A DNA stretch of 64,000 bases from Rhodocollybia butyracea (Eukaryota; Basidiomycota; Agaricomycetes; Agaricales; Omphalotaceae). Below the pieces are notes generated by a model. It saw only the letters and a list, made by a program, of their open reading frames with translations, was not told the DNA's origin and made no database searches. Every line of letters begins with the position of its first letter. The stretch's first letter is position 1. Positions 1-13,603 of this stretch are shown piece after piece. The position numbers and the translations under genes are program-made. The stretch spans positions 434,001 to 498,000 of the forward strand of contig JADNRY010000011.1 in the NCBI GenBank assembly GCA_015501585.1, read 5' to 3'.

Positions 1-1160
1 TTCGTCATTCTCAATGTCTTCTTCTCCCTGTGTAGAAGACACTTGAGTTGGAGACTTTTCATCATACAAACGATCGAGTGCTCACCCCAAGCTTGCATCG
101 AATACCAGCATGTATACTCGTGTTCGAAATCAGACCCTCTTCTTGCGCAATAGCGAAAAATGTCCCATGTGTCACCCGAGATTGATTCGTTATCCCGCCT
201 GGGTAGCTCCTCCAAGTGTCCTGTCACAAGAAAGATGGGAATGGGCAAAAGTTGAACCTTTCTAACGTACCAGGTGCGCGTCGAAATGTATCACAGAAAC
301 AGGTCCATAGGTCTTGTTCAATGCACGGAGGATGGGAAGTACCTGTGAGGGCATCTCAGCATACTAGGAGGGTTTTCATTATTAGTGACTCACGATGGTG
401 TGATCTCCCCCCAAACTTCAGAAGAGTGTAAGCTCGATACATAAACAACTGTGTCGGAAGTATACCAACCTGATGATACGGGGAGTGTTCGTTCCCTTTG
501 CTTTTTCCGGTGTAGCAAGAGGTCTTCGGAGTAGGGTAGAATATGCTACTTCCATTTGATCGATAGCAAGAGCATTATCGAAAGGATTTACGGGAACCTT
601 CGGTGTTTTAATATCAAGTGTTCAGGAAAATCACACGGATTACTTGAACATACATCTCCACAGTCTATAATTTTGAGGCCTTCCGCAAAAGGGTTGTTTC
701 CCCAAGCCATGGTATATCCACGAGCTTCGCGTTGCCTTCGACTTCCAGATCGTATTGCATATGGCCCAAAGCGAGCACTGTTTTCTGCGATGAGACGGGC
801 TACGCGAGACCGGTACACAGCGGTAAATCCTTACCCAGGTCTATATGTCACACCTTGATTATGGATTTCATCGTTAGCATGCTCTATTATCAGAAAGTTG
901 TGTCATAGGCTTGCACCTGTATCAAATGGTATACCCAAGATCGCGATATCAAATTTTGTTTCTTCGAGCTCTAGACATCGGGCGTATGGTAAGTGACTGA
1001 ATGAGAGAGGTCCTGAAAATGGCTGGTCGATCTGAGGACCGTACTTCTGCAACCAGGTAGCTTCTTGTTGGCCGAAAATATGCTGCTCCGATAAAGGGTC
1101 GTGGGCCCTTATGGGTATAGTGATAGATGCAACCAACGATAAGAGAAAACTAGCGTGCAT
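1..1160 (-). CDS. Secreted agmatinase (ureohydrolase family), 3' end cut by window edge
   Basis: Likely hydrolyses agmatine, or a related guanidino compound, to urea and an amine. The first 19 residues (MHASFLLSLVASITIPIRA) look like a cleavable signal peptide, so the product probably enters the secretory route. The protein then reads through FDIAILGIPFDTG, and across introns through VTYRPGARFGP and YAIRSGSRRQ, as in SpeB-type agmatinases. Two metal-binding motifs follow: GGDHTI near 400 and HFDAHLD near 270, each next to a short intron. Further on, NTSIHAGIRCKL is also typical of agmatinases. At least five introns of roughly 50-80 nt are needed. The C-terminal part, with the last metal ligands (DxD), lies left of base 1. 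Family assignment is firm. The exact substrate is inference, since fungal members are not all tested as agmatinases. Confidence 0.88.
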
Positions 1161-1234
1161 AGTGGTAGTAATGGAAAGAGATTGCGACGTGCGAATAACA
1201 TGATATATAAAGTACAGAACTAAACATCCTTACA

Positions 1235-2168
1235 CTACACCGTCACGCCCGTCGTACGCTTATTGACAGTGCGCAAAGGAATTATTTCCCATCTTCTTCG
1301 AAGCTTCGCTTTTGGGTCCAAGTTCCATTCGCGATCATTAAAGATTGTCAGCATACGGACCTGCCTCTTGGGATCGGGTGAATCATCAACTTCCATTTCC
1401 TCTCCTCGGTCTTGTTCAAGCACCTCTTCTTCAGCAAGATCAACTCCAACACTGGCTACTTCCTCTGGAGTGGCTTTCGTGTCAAGTCCACCAAAGAAAG
1501 AGGTCAAAGGAGTTGTAATGTTTGAAGAGATGAATTGGGAGGCATCATCAATGAAAGTTTTGGGCTTGCGGAGAGGGATAGAGGTCAAGACATAGGTATT
1601 GTGCTTCCAAGCCGTGGAAGGAGTGGCAGGATAGCTCGGGTCGCATTCAAAGCTGACGTGAATCTCGGCTGTGTCGGAAAAGGTAAATCGGGGCAGAGGA
1701 TGTGCATAGGAATTTGGAAAGGGCGGAGATATTGGCCTTCTGTGGCGTAAACAGAGATGATCACCTACAGTCAAGAGAGTAAGTATTTTACCAGTGGATA
1801 TTTCTATTCACTGCACCTTCTATATCGATAGCATGACCTGAGGCTCTCGAGCATAGTGCGCCCGAAGTATCAATAAAGAATACCTGTATACTCGTTCACG
1901 ATACGATCGTCTTATGAAGAGACTACGTACCTGATTGTTAGCCTCCGGGCTTCGACGAGCTAGATAAAATATTCAATAAATGAACAGTAGCTAGCATATA
2001 AAGGCTCGACTGACATTCTACTAGAGATGTATCTTTCTCGGGCCACAAAATCAGGTCTGTACCATCCTCTGTATAATCTCCGGCCACATCGAGAACTCGG
2101 CCTGTTGCTACTGAGCGTATGATGAAATAGCCTGGAGGAAATCCATTAGATTGAGGAATAACCGTCAT
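1235..2168 (-). CDS. Protein with N-terminal ricin-B-like (beta-trefoil) segment and uncharacterised acidic C-terminal domain
   Basis: The start at 2168 gives MTVIPQSNGFPPGYFIIRS, followed by VATGRVLDVAGD and DLILWPEKDTSLVE, the repeat pattern of ricin-type beta-trefoil folds. Three short introns then lead through NNQVFFIDTSGALCSRASGH into the long last exon (1235 to about 1757). That exon has a stretch with FTFSDTAEIHVSFECDPSYP, an acidic run (EEEVLEQDRGEEMEVDD), and a basic C-terminus (KLRRRWEIIPL). Only one or two trefoil repeats are visible, so this is a partial or divergent lectin fold. There is no signal peptide. I do not recognise the C-terminal region. Sugar binding is possible but not shown, because the usual QxW motif is not evident. 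The gene lies 120 bp downstream of nnf1 on the same strand. Confidence 0.7.
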
Positions 2169-2288
2169 GGTGGAAGTAGTTCAAGTGAAGACGCGCAGTA
2201 ACACACTGCCTCGTCGCGTGATAATGCCAAGTATACATAGTACAACATATAGATACAGATAAAGAGGTAGAAGATGCAAGAACATGGT

Positions 2289-3093
2289 TCAACCATGTCT
2301 TTGAGGCTGCGAACTCTCAGCGGTGGCAACAGTCCATGCCTCCGCATCAGGTGAAACATTCTCCCATTCCCCGAGAACCTAGGAAATTTCTGAGTAAACA
2401 CATTTCGAGTACTTAGGCAATAAGTAGGCACCTCACGCAGCTGCTTGAATAATAATGCTGAGCGTGCATCGGCGTCGTCGGCAGCTTGGGTATTTGCTCT
2501 AATTTCAAGCTCTATTTCGGAATTTGAACTTTCCAACTGAAGCAGCGACTTTAGGGCATTAACAGGAGATTTGGACACGGAAGCTTGCCGTAGATAATGA
2601 TTCGCGTAGTCTCTTCGCTTCTTGTTCTAACACCGGTACTGTCCTCGCACAAACAGCAGTCCGTGTATCCAGACCTTCCCGCCAAGAGTCATCCACAGGG
2701 GGTATACCGGCTTTTTTTCTTTCTTTGGCTTCAGTAACAATAGCGTGCAGGATGTCGATGTTTTCCCGGAGATTGTAAGTTTCAAACATCTTCTCCAAGT
2801 CGCGCTGAAGAAGGATCTTGAGATTAAAACGCGAACAAAACGCGTAACTTACCAAAGCTTGTGTCTCTATATAGTCAGAAACAGTGTTGAAGGTTGAAGA
2901 CGCCCCATTCTTGTCTTCTTCCGCGTATAAAGGAAAGCATTCTGTGAAATCTTCATATCTACATATAAAGCTAAGCTTAGGTGCCTAGTGATATGAGGTA
3001 GACTTACGACCATTTCCGAGCAGTTCGTTGTACTGCAAGCTGCAGAGCTGACTGAAAATGCTCCCAGCGTCGGCTCCCGCTTTGGTTGAACAT
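2289..3093 (-). CDS. NNF1: Kinetochore MIND complex subunit Nnf1/PMF1
   Basis: Nnf1 is one of the four subunits of the MIND/Mis12 complex, which links centromeric chromatin to the microtubule-binding Ndc80 complex. Exon 1 (3093-3007) encodes MFNQSGSRRWEHFQSALQLA and VQRTARKWS, the start of the Nnf1 domain. Later exons give YEDFTECFPLY, TVSDYIETQAL, then RDLEKMFETYNLRENIDIL and HAIVTEAKERKKAG, the conserved core. The C-terminal half is a predicted coiled coil (LEQEAKRLRESLST, LESSNSEIELEI). The last exon ends GEWENVSPDAEAWTVATA...QRHG at a TGA at 2289-2291. One intron (2588-2537) appears to use a GC-AG pair, which is needed to keep frame. The start lies only 62 bp from the start of the divergent dsc1/tul1 gene. 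Confidence 0.85.
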
Positions 3094-3155
3094 TAAAGTG
3101 CTACATGTTTAGACGCTAGTGAGCGCTTATTCATTTACTTCTTGTCCCTCTTAAC

Positions 3156-6100
3156 ATGGATGAGCCTGCTCGTGATGAAGAGTCGGGACTCTTTGGGCCA
3201 CCTCCCCGTCAACGTACCCCTCTTCCGTCAATCCTCTTCATCATGTTACTATTACTGTTGTTCACTAGTCATAATGGAGAGGAGTTTCTCGCCAAACATC
3301 AGTATCAAGAGGCTGTTCAGAAACTGACGTACCAGACCTCAAACTATACAGCGTGGCTGAACGGTAGTCCATCCAACTTCTCGCTGGTAATCTCTTGGTC
3401 TATACAATTTACGAGATATAGTCTTTAACCTTTACTTAGCCAGAACAGAACACCTCGGTCACACCTCTTCTCGAGATACTCTTACCGAGCAATGGGTCTG
3501 TTGACCCGGCATACCTATCCTACTATCCGAACATCACTGGCTTCATCCATGGCGACATTCATCTCTTCAACATAACACATCCGTTTCTATCCAACTCTAC
3601 AGAATCTCATCCTTGGGACAGTGCCGTTCAAAACTACATGAAAGACGCCAACCAGAATATGACTCAGATATTGGAGCTGATGGGCTCTTGGAATTGGTCG
3701 GCCCCGGACAAAGTGGCTTACAGCGTCGTTGAAAAGATACCCTTACTGTCTGCCAACTCGAGCGTAGATGTGACGGAACAGATTGCATTTATTCATGTAT
3801 GTCTGCGCCTTCAATCTGAGCTTGGGATGATCACTGAACCGCAGTTATGGTAACAGGGTAGAATCGAGTTTTCGGACCCCAGTATTGGAGAAGATCTGCG
3901 GCTAGAGCTCGAGGGCATCCATTTCTTGAAGAATGGCTCGATTTATGGCTTTGCTGAACCCCCTGGGTGAGTCTGCTGTCCGATGAATTAGAGCTTGTTG
4001 AATGATGTCTACTAGTCATGTCGCTGACATTCGTCTTCTTCCTTCAATCGTGCCCGAAAACATGAGGAATGAGACGGCTCTACTCATTGAGCCCGAGCTA
4101 TCCTCTCGTATCGAGAAACTCAAGGATCTCATTGACGCTGGAATTATTGAGGATGCCCTGGAAAGTATGAAGCCTTATGTTCCTTATTTTGTCCTTTACT
4201 TATCATCATGAAAGACGACCCACCCAAGACAGCTTGCGCTTTTATGTTCTTCGCACAAATTGATTCAGTCGATGTCCCCGCTTACATTATGGAAGAACAC
4301 GAAGGAGAAATCCAGCGGCCCACTGGTATCAACACTGGTTTGCCATCTCGACTCTCCATGAATTCCGTCCTTGTCAGCAAAGAATGTGGGATCCTACTTG
4401 AAGTGAAGGGAATGGAAGGGTTACGATCTCGGACCTTCTTCCGTAAGGTTACAACTTGTAGGTGGTATTGCTTTCTCCCTGTTACCTTGTCTAACACCTC
4501 ACAGACGCCGGTACCGCTGCGCTCGCATATCTAGCAATATTAATTCTCTTCTCGCGTCAGATGGCGCAGAGTTCCACTCCTTCAGGAATCTCACGAGTAT
4601 CTCGGTATACCTTTCTTGTGCAGTCAACTATCGATTCCGTATCATTTGCTGGACACGTTACTTTTGCAGTCCTCGCTGAAGGACGTCCGTCACTGTCTCT
4701 TATCGCACCTTCTTTTTTGGCTTGTGTCGTCTTTCTTTCCGAGGCGGTTCGTTATATTCAGTCCCTCTATCCCGAGTCCTCAATACTCAACATTATATCG
4801 TTAACAGCAATTCTCGATGAACATATATCAGATACAATTACCTGAAGACACTCCTCGACCTCCTGCTCCAACACCTCCGGTCGTAGCTCCTCCTCCAGTG
4901 GCCAACACCACAACTCCAACATCTTCCCCAGATGAGCCAACAGGAACAACAACAACAACAACAACAGCAGCAGTAGCAGGTGCCACTCCCGCTACTCCCC
5001 CTGCCAATACCACTGCACCTATCACTCAACCCGCGACTGGCACGAATCCGAATATCACCTTTTGGTCTTTCTTCTGGCAACAAATCAGAACTGACCCTCA
5101 AGCCAGACTTTGTGAGCGCTGCTGATTTTGTTTATAGCTTGCCTGAACTAAACGCTCCTTAGATGTTATACTTTTTATCTTTCTTTCAACTATCGTTCGT
5201 ATCATCTTGTCGCCTACACTGACGCTTCTATTTGTCACGATCACTTATTCATGCATATGGCTTCCTCAAATATGGAGGTCCATTAGACGAGGAAGGAATA
5301 GCGGACTGTCAGTGGAATACCTTGTTGGTACTACAGTTTGTAGGCTGTATTTGATGCTATGTAAGCTGTTATTTGCTGGACATTACCCGCGCTAACAAAT
5401 CTACTCGTAGACTTTTTGGGTTGCCCAGAAATGTTCTAGACGTTGAACCACGATGTGAGCTTCTTGCGTGGGCCAACAGCATCATCTGGCTCACTTTATT
5501 TATGTCAGATTGGTCATATTATCTTGCAGTCTTTGTCTGCTTGCAAGCAATGGTATTAGTGCTCCAAGAATACTTTGGGCCTGCTTTCTTTCTACCAAAA
5601 AGGGTGCGTCGTCTGAGCTCACCTCAAAGATTGTATCAAACTGATTGATTTCCTCCTCTACTAGTTTTCAACCGTCAACACTTACAACTATCATCCACCA
5701 CTCCCTATGCCTGACGAAGAGTCGCCTGAAAAAAGTCTGGGCGACTGTGCGATTTGCATGGACGCCATACTTATAGACCCTTCGCTCCGTCAACCCAACG
5801 AAAAGGAAAATCCAGACAATTGGGATTCCAAGGCTTCAGGAACGGATGGGCCTGGAGGCAGACGAAAATCGATTAGCTCACGTGGAAGCACAGGTGTCAT
5901 TGATCCTTCGGGATTCTTGGATGCGGTTCAGAGAGGAGTCGGGAATGCTGTTACACGGAAGAGTTACAGTTTGGCTCCTTGTCATCATCTATTCGTAAGC
6001 TTTTCCATCTTTGAGCATGCTCGAGCACAAACTAATCGGTTGGTTGGTTGTTTTGTAGCACACCGAATGTCTTGAACGCGTAAGTCTGTTACTCCTTTCA

Positions 6101-6245
6101 GAGGTTTATATACTGAACATATCTGTTCGATATAGTGGCTAGCTATAAAGGTTTGTGTATTATACGCGTTGTAACGTCAAAAACGCTGACCACCTATATG
6201 CAGAATATTTGTCCTCAGTGTCGTCGGCCACTTCCTCCGTTGTGA
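3156..6245 (+). CDS. DSC1: DSC E3 ubiquitin ligase complex subunit 1 (Tul1/Dsc1), membrane RING protein
   Basis: This is the RING subunit of the Golgi/endosomal DSC ligase, which ubiquitinates membrane proteins; in several fungi it is needed for SREBP cleavage. A hydrophobic segment at residues about 24-38 (PLPSILFIMLLLLLF) acts as signal anchor. A long lumenal domain with many N-glycosylation sites follows (for example NITGFIHGDIHLFNIT, GRIEFSDPSIGEDLRLELEG). Then come several membrane helices (AALAYLAILILFSRQ, TLLFVTITYSCIWLPQIW, WANSIIWLTLFMSD) and a proline/threonine-rich loop near 4860-5060. The C-terminus is a RING-H2: CAICMDAIL, SYSLAPCHHLFHTECLERW, NICPQCRRPLPPL, split by small introns near 6000-6200. 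About ten introns are needed. Family and domain order match Tul1 well. Whether this fungus uses DSC for SREBP or only for quality control cannot be seen. Confidence 0.9.
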
Positions 6246-7118
6246 TTCATGTTCCTAACACTGTACTGTACCACTTTGCTTACTGTATCCATTATTTAAA
6301 ATCTAATTATAATCAACGATTTGATTCGAAAAGCATGCGATTCCAACCTACACTGAGCTTGGAATCTATCTGTAAAAGGAATGACATACTACCTTGTCGT
6401 TTGACCTCTGAAGGGTGCCTTTGGGTCTTCTTTTCCTTCCACTTCTTCCGTCTTGCCTCGCTAGTCATGGCATAGAGGCTTCTTATCACCTTCAATCGAA
6501 AGCATGTCTATTCCGCAAAAATTCAGGTTTGAGTTGAATGTGAAGAGCCATCAGAATCCTTTGACACTTCTTGGATCTTGCTTCGAGGCCGATTGCTTTG
6601 ACTTCTTGGAAGCGCTCTGATAGTAACAGCCTTCTTTATTCCCAAATTCGATTCAAAATCATATATTAATCAAGACGTAAATTGCTGGATGTCATAGCAG
6701 TTGAAAGAACTTCGTGGAGGAGTTTGAAGGGAGCCCAATCGCTGTAATATTCGATATCTCGATATATTTCTCTTTTACTTCAACAGTTATCTCTTGTCGA
6801 GATAAGACAAATTGTTTCCCAAGTTGGCTGTTCAGAAAGGAGGCCTTTACCGAAACGCTCCAGTACGTGCACCAACCAGATCAGCAGGCATCGAGTCCAC
6901 GATGAAACCTATAGAGGCATCGGAAACCCCACGATACAGTGTATCATGGATAGTCGAGTGCTGATGGTGATACCGAAGTTTGTAGCGACCATGATGACGT
7001 GGTAAAGAACGATCGTGAAACAGTCACGGGGAGCAGGTAAAAAAAACTCTACTGCTATGCTTGTAGCGTCTAACTCGTTGGCTTAGATGATACAACACCT
7101 TTTAAGCGGCCCCTGATC
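6246..7118. other. Intergenic, no confirmed gene; possible weak minus-strand coding
   Basis: No gene could be supported. On the minus strand, short open stretches have a coding look: MTSEARRKKWKEKKTQRHPS at about 6466-6410, followed by a possible donor (GTCAAA) and a possible acceptor (TTTTACAG), and another stretch around 6640-6540 containing SKKSKQSASKQDPRSVKGF. They could be parts of one small lysine-rich protein, but no start-to-stop model held together. The segment also holds the 3' region of dsc1 and the promoter of the APH-like gene. Confidence 0.3.
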
Positions 7119-8294
7119 TTGACTTTCACTTTCATGACTAGCGACTCTGACTCAGAGGAGTATGACTCTGACGAGTATCCAGAGCTGTTTCCCAACTTAG
7201 ATGCTCTCTCGTCCTTGGTCTCTTCTTCTCTGAACCAGCAGCTCACAAAACCTTGGACAAGACTCACTCGCGGTTTGTCGCATGAGATTTGGGTCTCTCA
7301 ATCCGATTCTGGTTTGCAGCTTGTCGCCAGGCTATCACGGATAGAGGAAGACCCGCGCAAGTTATTGTCTGAAGTGTCAACGATGGATTATGTGAAGCGG
7401 CATACGACGATACTCGTCCCCACTGTGTACCTCTTGGAGATCAATCACAACAATCAGGTTGGGATGCAGTACATGATCATGGAACGTATGCCCGGTGTTC
7501 ATCTCTACAAGTTGTGGGACGAGTTGTCGTTAAACCACCAAATATCACTAATCGGTGACATTGCGAATGTTCTTATCCAGCTTGCTAGCCTGGAATTCCC
7601 CAAGATAGGTATGCTGGACGAAGAGTTCAACGTACGATCTTTTTATGCTCTCCGCAAATTCTCGGTCGCAGAACCAACGGAGAAACCAGCTGATCATGCA
7701 TTGTTTGATGATAGTCAAGGACCATTCTCTTCAACAGTCGAGTATCTTCAGGCATTTATCCAACGTATCCGATTTTATCCAGGGCTTCCCTCCGCCGTAT
7801 CGTCCGCCCTAGACGAGGTTCACGCCATCATTCGAAAATACTGCCATACCCATGCCCAAGACAGCTTCCTCAGTCCTCCCTTCCGTCTCATTCATGGCGA
7901 CTTTGATGGTCAGAACATCCTCATCTCTAGGCCTACCGATAAAAATCCGCCTTGCATTACAGCGGTCATCGATTGGGAAAATTCCTACGTTGGTCCCCTC
8001 TACTTTCTCTACGAATATCCTATCTTTATCCAAGATATGAGCTGGTCTAGAGAATACTACTCTCGAAACGCCATTCTGCGTCGCCACTTCGCTGAACGGC
8101 TCAACGTTATAGATTGGTTTCCTCGTGATAAATGCTCAACGTTGAACACGTTCCGGGATGTGTTTATCTTGAGCGGGGAGTACCCATCTTGGGATTTCTT
8201 CCAATCAGTCATTATAGTATATGTAACTGAGGAGCGACAGGGTACCGGGAAGCCGTATAGAGGACGAGTCGACTGGAGACCGGATGCTCCGTAA
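7119..8294 (+). CDS. APH-family (aminoglycoside phosphotransferase-like) kinase, intronless
   Basis: A small-molecule or protein kinase-like enzyme of the APH/choline kinase superfamily, common and mostly uncharacterised in mushrooms. The single open frame (391 residues) has a nucleotide-binding N-lobe (LQLVARLSR; LVPTVYLLEI; MIMERMPGVHLYKLW hinge region). The catalytic loop HGDFDGQNILI lies at about residues 265-275 and the metal-binding motif AVIDWENSYVGP at about 286-297. Both key Asp residues and the loop Asn are present, so it is probably active. An acidic leader (SDSDSEEYDSDEYPE) precedes the domain. The first ATG of the frame is used; an internal start is less likely because the leader is continuous. 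Substrate unknown. Intronless structure is common in this family and contrasts with its neighbours. Confidence 0.82.
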   Translation: MTFTFMTSDSDSEEYDSDEYPELFPNLDALSSLVSSSLNQQLTKPWTRLTRGLSHEIWVSQSDSGLQLVARLSRIEEDPRKLLSEVSTMDYVKRHTTILVPTVYLLEINHNNQVGMQYMIMERMPGVHLYKLWDELSLNHQISLIGDIANVLIQLASLEFPKIGMLDEEFNVRSFYALRKFSVAEPTEKPADHALFDDSQGPFSSTVEYLQAFIQRIRFYPGLPSAVSSALDEVHAIIRKYCHTHAQDSFLSPPFRLIHGDFDGQNILISRPTDKNPPCITAVIDWENSYVGPLYFLYEYPIFIQDMSWSREYYSRNAILRRHFAERLNVIDWFPRDKCSTLNTFRDVFILSGEYPSWDFFQSVIIVYVTEERQGTGKPYRGRVDWRPDAP

Positions 8295-8549
8295 CAAAAC
8301 ACCTGCATGAGGTCGTTGAGAGTACCGTTCTTGATCATACTGTATGCAGGAACTAAGTAAATATCTGTAAGTTTTGAAATGCAGGTGAAGATGTTAATAT
8401 CCGTAAGCACACCGGTTTCAAAGGTGGTGTGCACCGCACGATGCATAAGAGTCCAAGGCAGACGGGGAAATGCGCAGTTTAGAGTTTTTAGGCGCCTTAT
8501 TCGGCTTGAGCGCCAAATAAGAATGCCATGTTAATTTTCTCCCACAAAG

Positions 8550-9358
8550 ATGGCCGCCAGAATTGCAGCTACGCGTCTTTCGACATTTCTTCCGGCGCTC
8601 AGAAAAACCGCCAGTATCCGTTATGAACCCATATTTCGGGTCGCATCGCTTCGGTTCACTCCTCACCGCTGTATCTCGTGGTCAGCAGGGGAGGTTAGGC
8701 AGGAAACGGAAGCACCAGAAGCACAGGAAGCACAGGAAATATCCTCTGACCCACAAAGCGCTGCCTTCAAGGCTCTTTCTAATCAAGAGACTAGCGAATC
8801 AGACATGGACATTGAACTGCCGTTCAACATTTTTCCCGACCGTTCTAATCTGCCTCCACTAGTCAATATTCCACCTCAGCAGGATCCTTTATTGGCTTAT
8901 CTTGCATCACGACTCATGAACCACGGTCACCGTGCCAAAGCATCCCGCATTGTTTCGCGAATGCTGCTCAATATACACGCGTATACCAGAGCTCCTCCTC
9001 TACCCATTTTTCGCCAGGCTATATTCGCATTGGCTCCATCCGTACGTCTGTTGAAACACCGGCATTCGACGAAAACAGTGTACAAGCCAGTTGCGTTGAG
9101 CGAAAAGCAGGGGATATGGTTTGCTATGAAGTGGCTAATAGATGAATGTAAATCCCGTCAAGGTGGTCCTATGGTAGAGGAGAGGCTGGCGCGAGAAGTG
9201 ATAAAAATTCTCAAAGGGGAGAGTAAGACTCTGGAGAAGAAGGAAGAAGTGCATAAGATGGCTATGGTTAACCGGTATGGTTTTTGCTTCAATCAGCTAA
9301 CCCATTTCTGACAAATATTCTTTGTAGTGGAAATGTCGGCAACAAGCGTCCTACATAA
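8550..9358 (+). CDS. Mitochondrial small ribosomal subunit protein uS7m
   Basis: A component of the mitochondrial 37S ribosomal subunit that binds the 3' domain of the small rRNA. Residues about 1-50 are basic and hydroxylated (MAARIAATRLSTFLPALRKT) and look like a mitochondrial targeting peptide. The S7 domain follows: DPLLAYLASRLMNHGHRAKA, RIVSRMLLNIHAYTRAPPLP, IFRQAIFALAPSVRLLKHRH, then LSEKQGIWFAMKWLIDECKS and a basic helix. One intron near the 3' end (about 9275-9327) joins MAMVNR to GNVGNKRPT and a TAA at 9356-9358; the continuous frame would otherwise end without the conserved basic tail. About 260 residues, usual for fungal uS7m. It forms a mitoribosome pair with uL30m about 1 kb downstream. 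Confidence 0.88.
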
Positions 9359-10393
9359 AAGTAATATACTAGTCTTAGACGACCGCCAACTCTAGAAACC
9401 AAGCCTCGAGGTTTTCGTTTTACACTGAAATCAGACGAAGCTGCCCGTTCTCTACTGTGGTCGTTTTTATCTCTGCAAACCTCAAAATGAATTTTAGCAT
9501 GCGGAGAGACTATAAGATTACATCTGCTGCATAATTGTACAACCGCACGTACAATTCTTCTGTTATATCTCGACGCGTTAGAGTCTTGTGGCGACATATA
9601 GCCAATACAAGGTATTCCGCAATAGAACGGTACGGAAACCACAAGCCCATGCATCAGCAACCGAGGGATATGAGGGATATGACAGCCCATTTCTCGAAGC
9701 CGCAAGTTGTTCAAGGGTGTAATCAGAATACCTCTATGGGCGATCGCTGGAACGCTGACACCCGGGTAACCGTGAAGCTGCGATTTTTCTTCGAGCACTG
9801 AATTTCCTTGATTGATTGGTCGTCGAAGTACTTGTTCACCAGAGAACGACGGGCCTTGGGCTCTAAGTATGAATGGCGGTTATCAATAAAGCATCTATTG
9901 CGATGTTTAACCTTCGGGCTTGAAGATATGAGAACACTCTGCAGAATAGATTACCTCAATCGTGATAGGGCCAACACTGTTATAACATGCTCTAGATCTC
10001 GTAGAATGAAATGGTGAGTATCCCATCAATGGTGACCAAAGCGAATTTACAGGTAACAGATGAACTTTTAGATTTCGATACCAGCGACGCCGAGTGCCCT
10101 TGATCACAGTTGTGGCATCGACAGCCGTTTGCAACAGGGACAAGGTCCGGAAACTAGAAACGCCTCAGATTTCGGGTCGAGTCAAAGATGAAAATAAGTA
10201 ATGAACATATACGGCCGGTGTCTTTGATGAGCCTAATTGTTGTGGTCAGAGCGAGAGTACGGTATGCGTATATTGTTCTGTCTGCAATAATACAGAAAGG
10301 TACAAGATAGAGACAAGATGAAGGCGGTCTTTTGGTCATTTTAGTAGGGAATTTGACCAGAAGGCAAGACAAGACTCCGTACCGAGGTGAATA
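9359..10393. other. Intergenic, about 1 kb, no gene recognised
   Basis: The longest open stretch here is minus-strand 9289-9798 (about 169 codons), whose translation has mixed composition and no family motif I recognise. A second minus-strand stretch (9907-10143) could be joined to it through a donor-like site, but the result still shows no domain. I read this as the 3' regions of the converging uS7m and uL30m genes plus non-coding DNA. A short lineage-specific gene is not excluded. Confidence 0.5.
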
Positions 10394-10801
10394 TTATAAC
10401 AATTGTCGCCTGGAGCCGACCACCTTGTACCCTCGTTTTGCCGCACGTTCCAACGTCTGCTGTTCTTTTGTCTTAACCATATGCTCTGGTACATTTTCTA
10501 CATGCACGAGCTCCTTCACCGCCAATATCTTTCCTGCAGTTTCAGGATCATGTCGATGGTACACAGTTTGGAACCGACGGTGAATTCCGAGTGACTCGAG
10601 AGTCCCTTTGATTCTATCACCGAGAGATATGGCAGAACGAGTAAGGGTAATTTTGAAATGGGTGTTATTGGCCGGATTTGGGTCTGAAGGTTGGGGCACG
10701 TCCTGTAGCCTTCTTGCACTGGAAGAAACTGCGCGAGCAGACACAAGATGTTTAGTGCATATGCCCGTTAGCCTGGATACAACTATTGGGCGCAAAGCCA
10801 T
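10394..10801 (-). CDS. Mitochondrial large ribosomal subunit protein uL30m
   Basis: A component of the mitochondrial 54S subunit (yeast MRPL33 family). A single open frame of 135 residues. Residues about 1-30 form a basic targeting peptide (ALRPIVVSRLTGICTKHLVS). The L30 domain follows: HFKITLTRSAISLGDRIKGT, LESLGIHRRFQTVYHRHDPE, TAGKILAVKELVHVENVPEH, ending in a basic tail KRGYKVVGSRRQLL before TAA at 10394. This is the normal pattern: an R/T-S-x-I-G start, the L-G-x-H-R loop, and a hydrophobic core around V-K-x-L-V. Length fits fungal homologues. It is divergent from the Rix7 gene, whose coding start lies about 210 bp away. Confidence 0.9.
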   Translation of the reverse strand: MALRPIVVSRLTGICTKHLVSARAVSSSARRLQDVPQPSDPNPANNTHFKITLTRSAISLGDRIKGTLESLGIHRRFQTVYHRHDPETAGKILAVKELVHVENVPEHMVKTKEQQTLERAAKRGYKVVGSRRQLL

Positions 10802-11010
10802 TGTCTACAATTTCAGTGAGATTAATTGCAACTGCTTCAAACTGGAGAAACTCACTGGTAAAGAAAAAGTGATGAGCGCTTATTGTGAATTTGAGCGCTT
10901 ACATTTTTTAATCGCAACTATAATCATGGAAGGTGTACGTTTTCTAGAGCTCATGAATTCGCATATTGTTTACGAACAGCAGACAGGGTGGAAATACGCT
11001 GAATCGCTCT

Positions 11011-13536
<2,526 letters not shown>

Positions 13537-13603
13537 ACATGGGTAATACAGTAGATATAGATACAATGTTTTATCATACACTAATGGAAGACGAACCGCT
13601 CCT

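Noticed and set aside
4828..5101. Minus-strand frames rich in Val/Gly or Cys opposite dsc1
   Set aside because: They are shadows of the proline/threonine-rich loop of Tul1, caused by a CAA/ACA repeat run.
9289..9798. 170-codon minus-strand frame
   Set aside because: No family motif and no splice logic; it overlaps the 3' end of uS7m.
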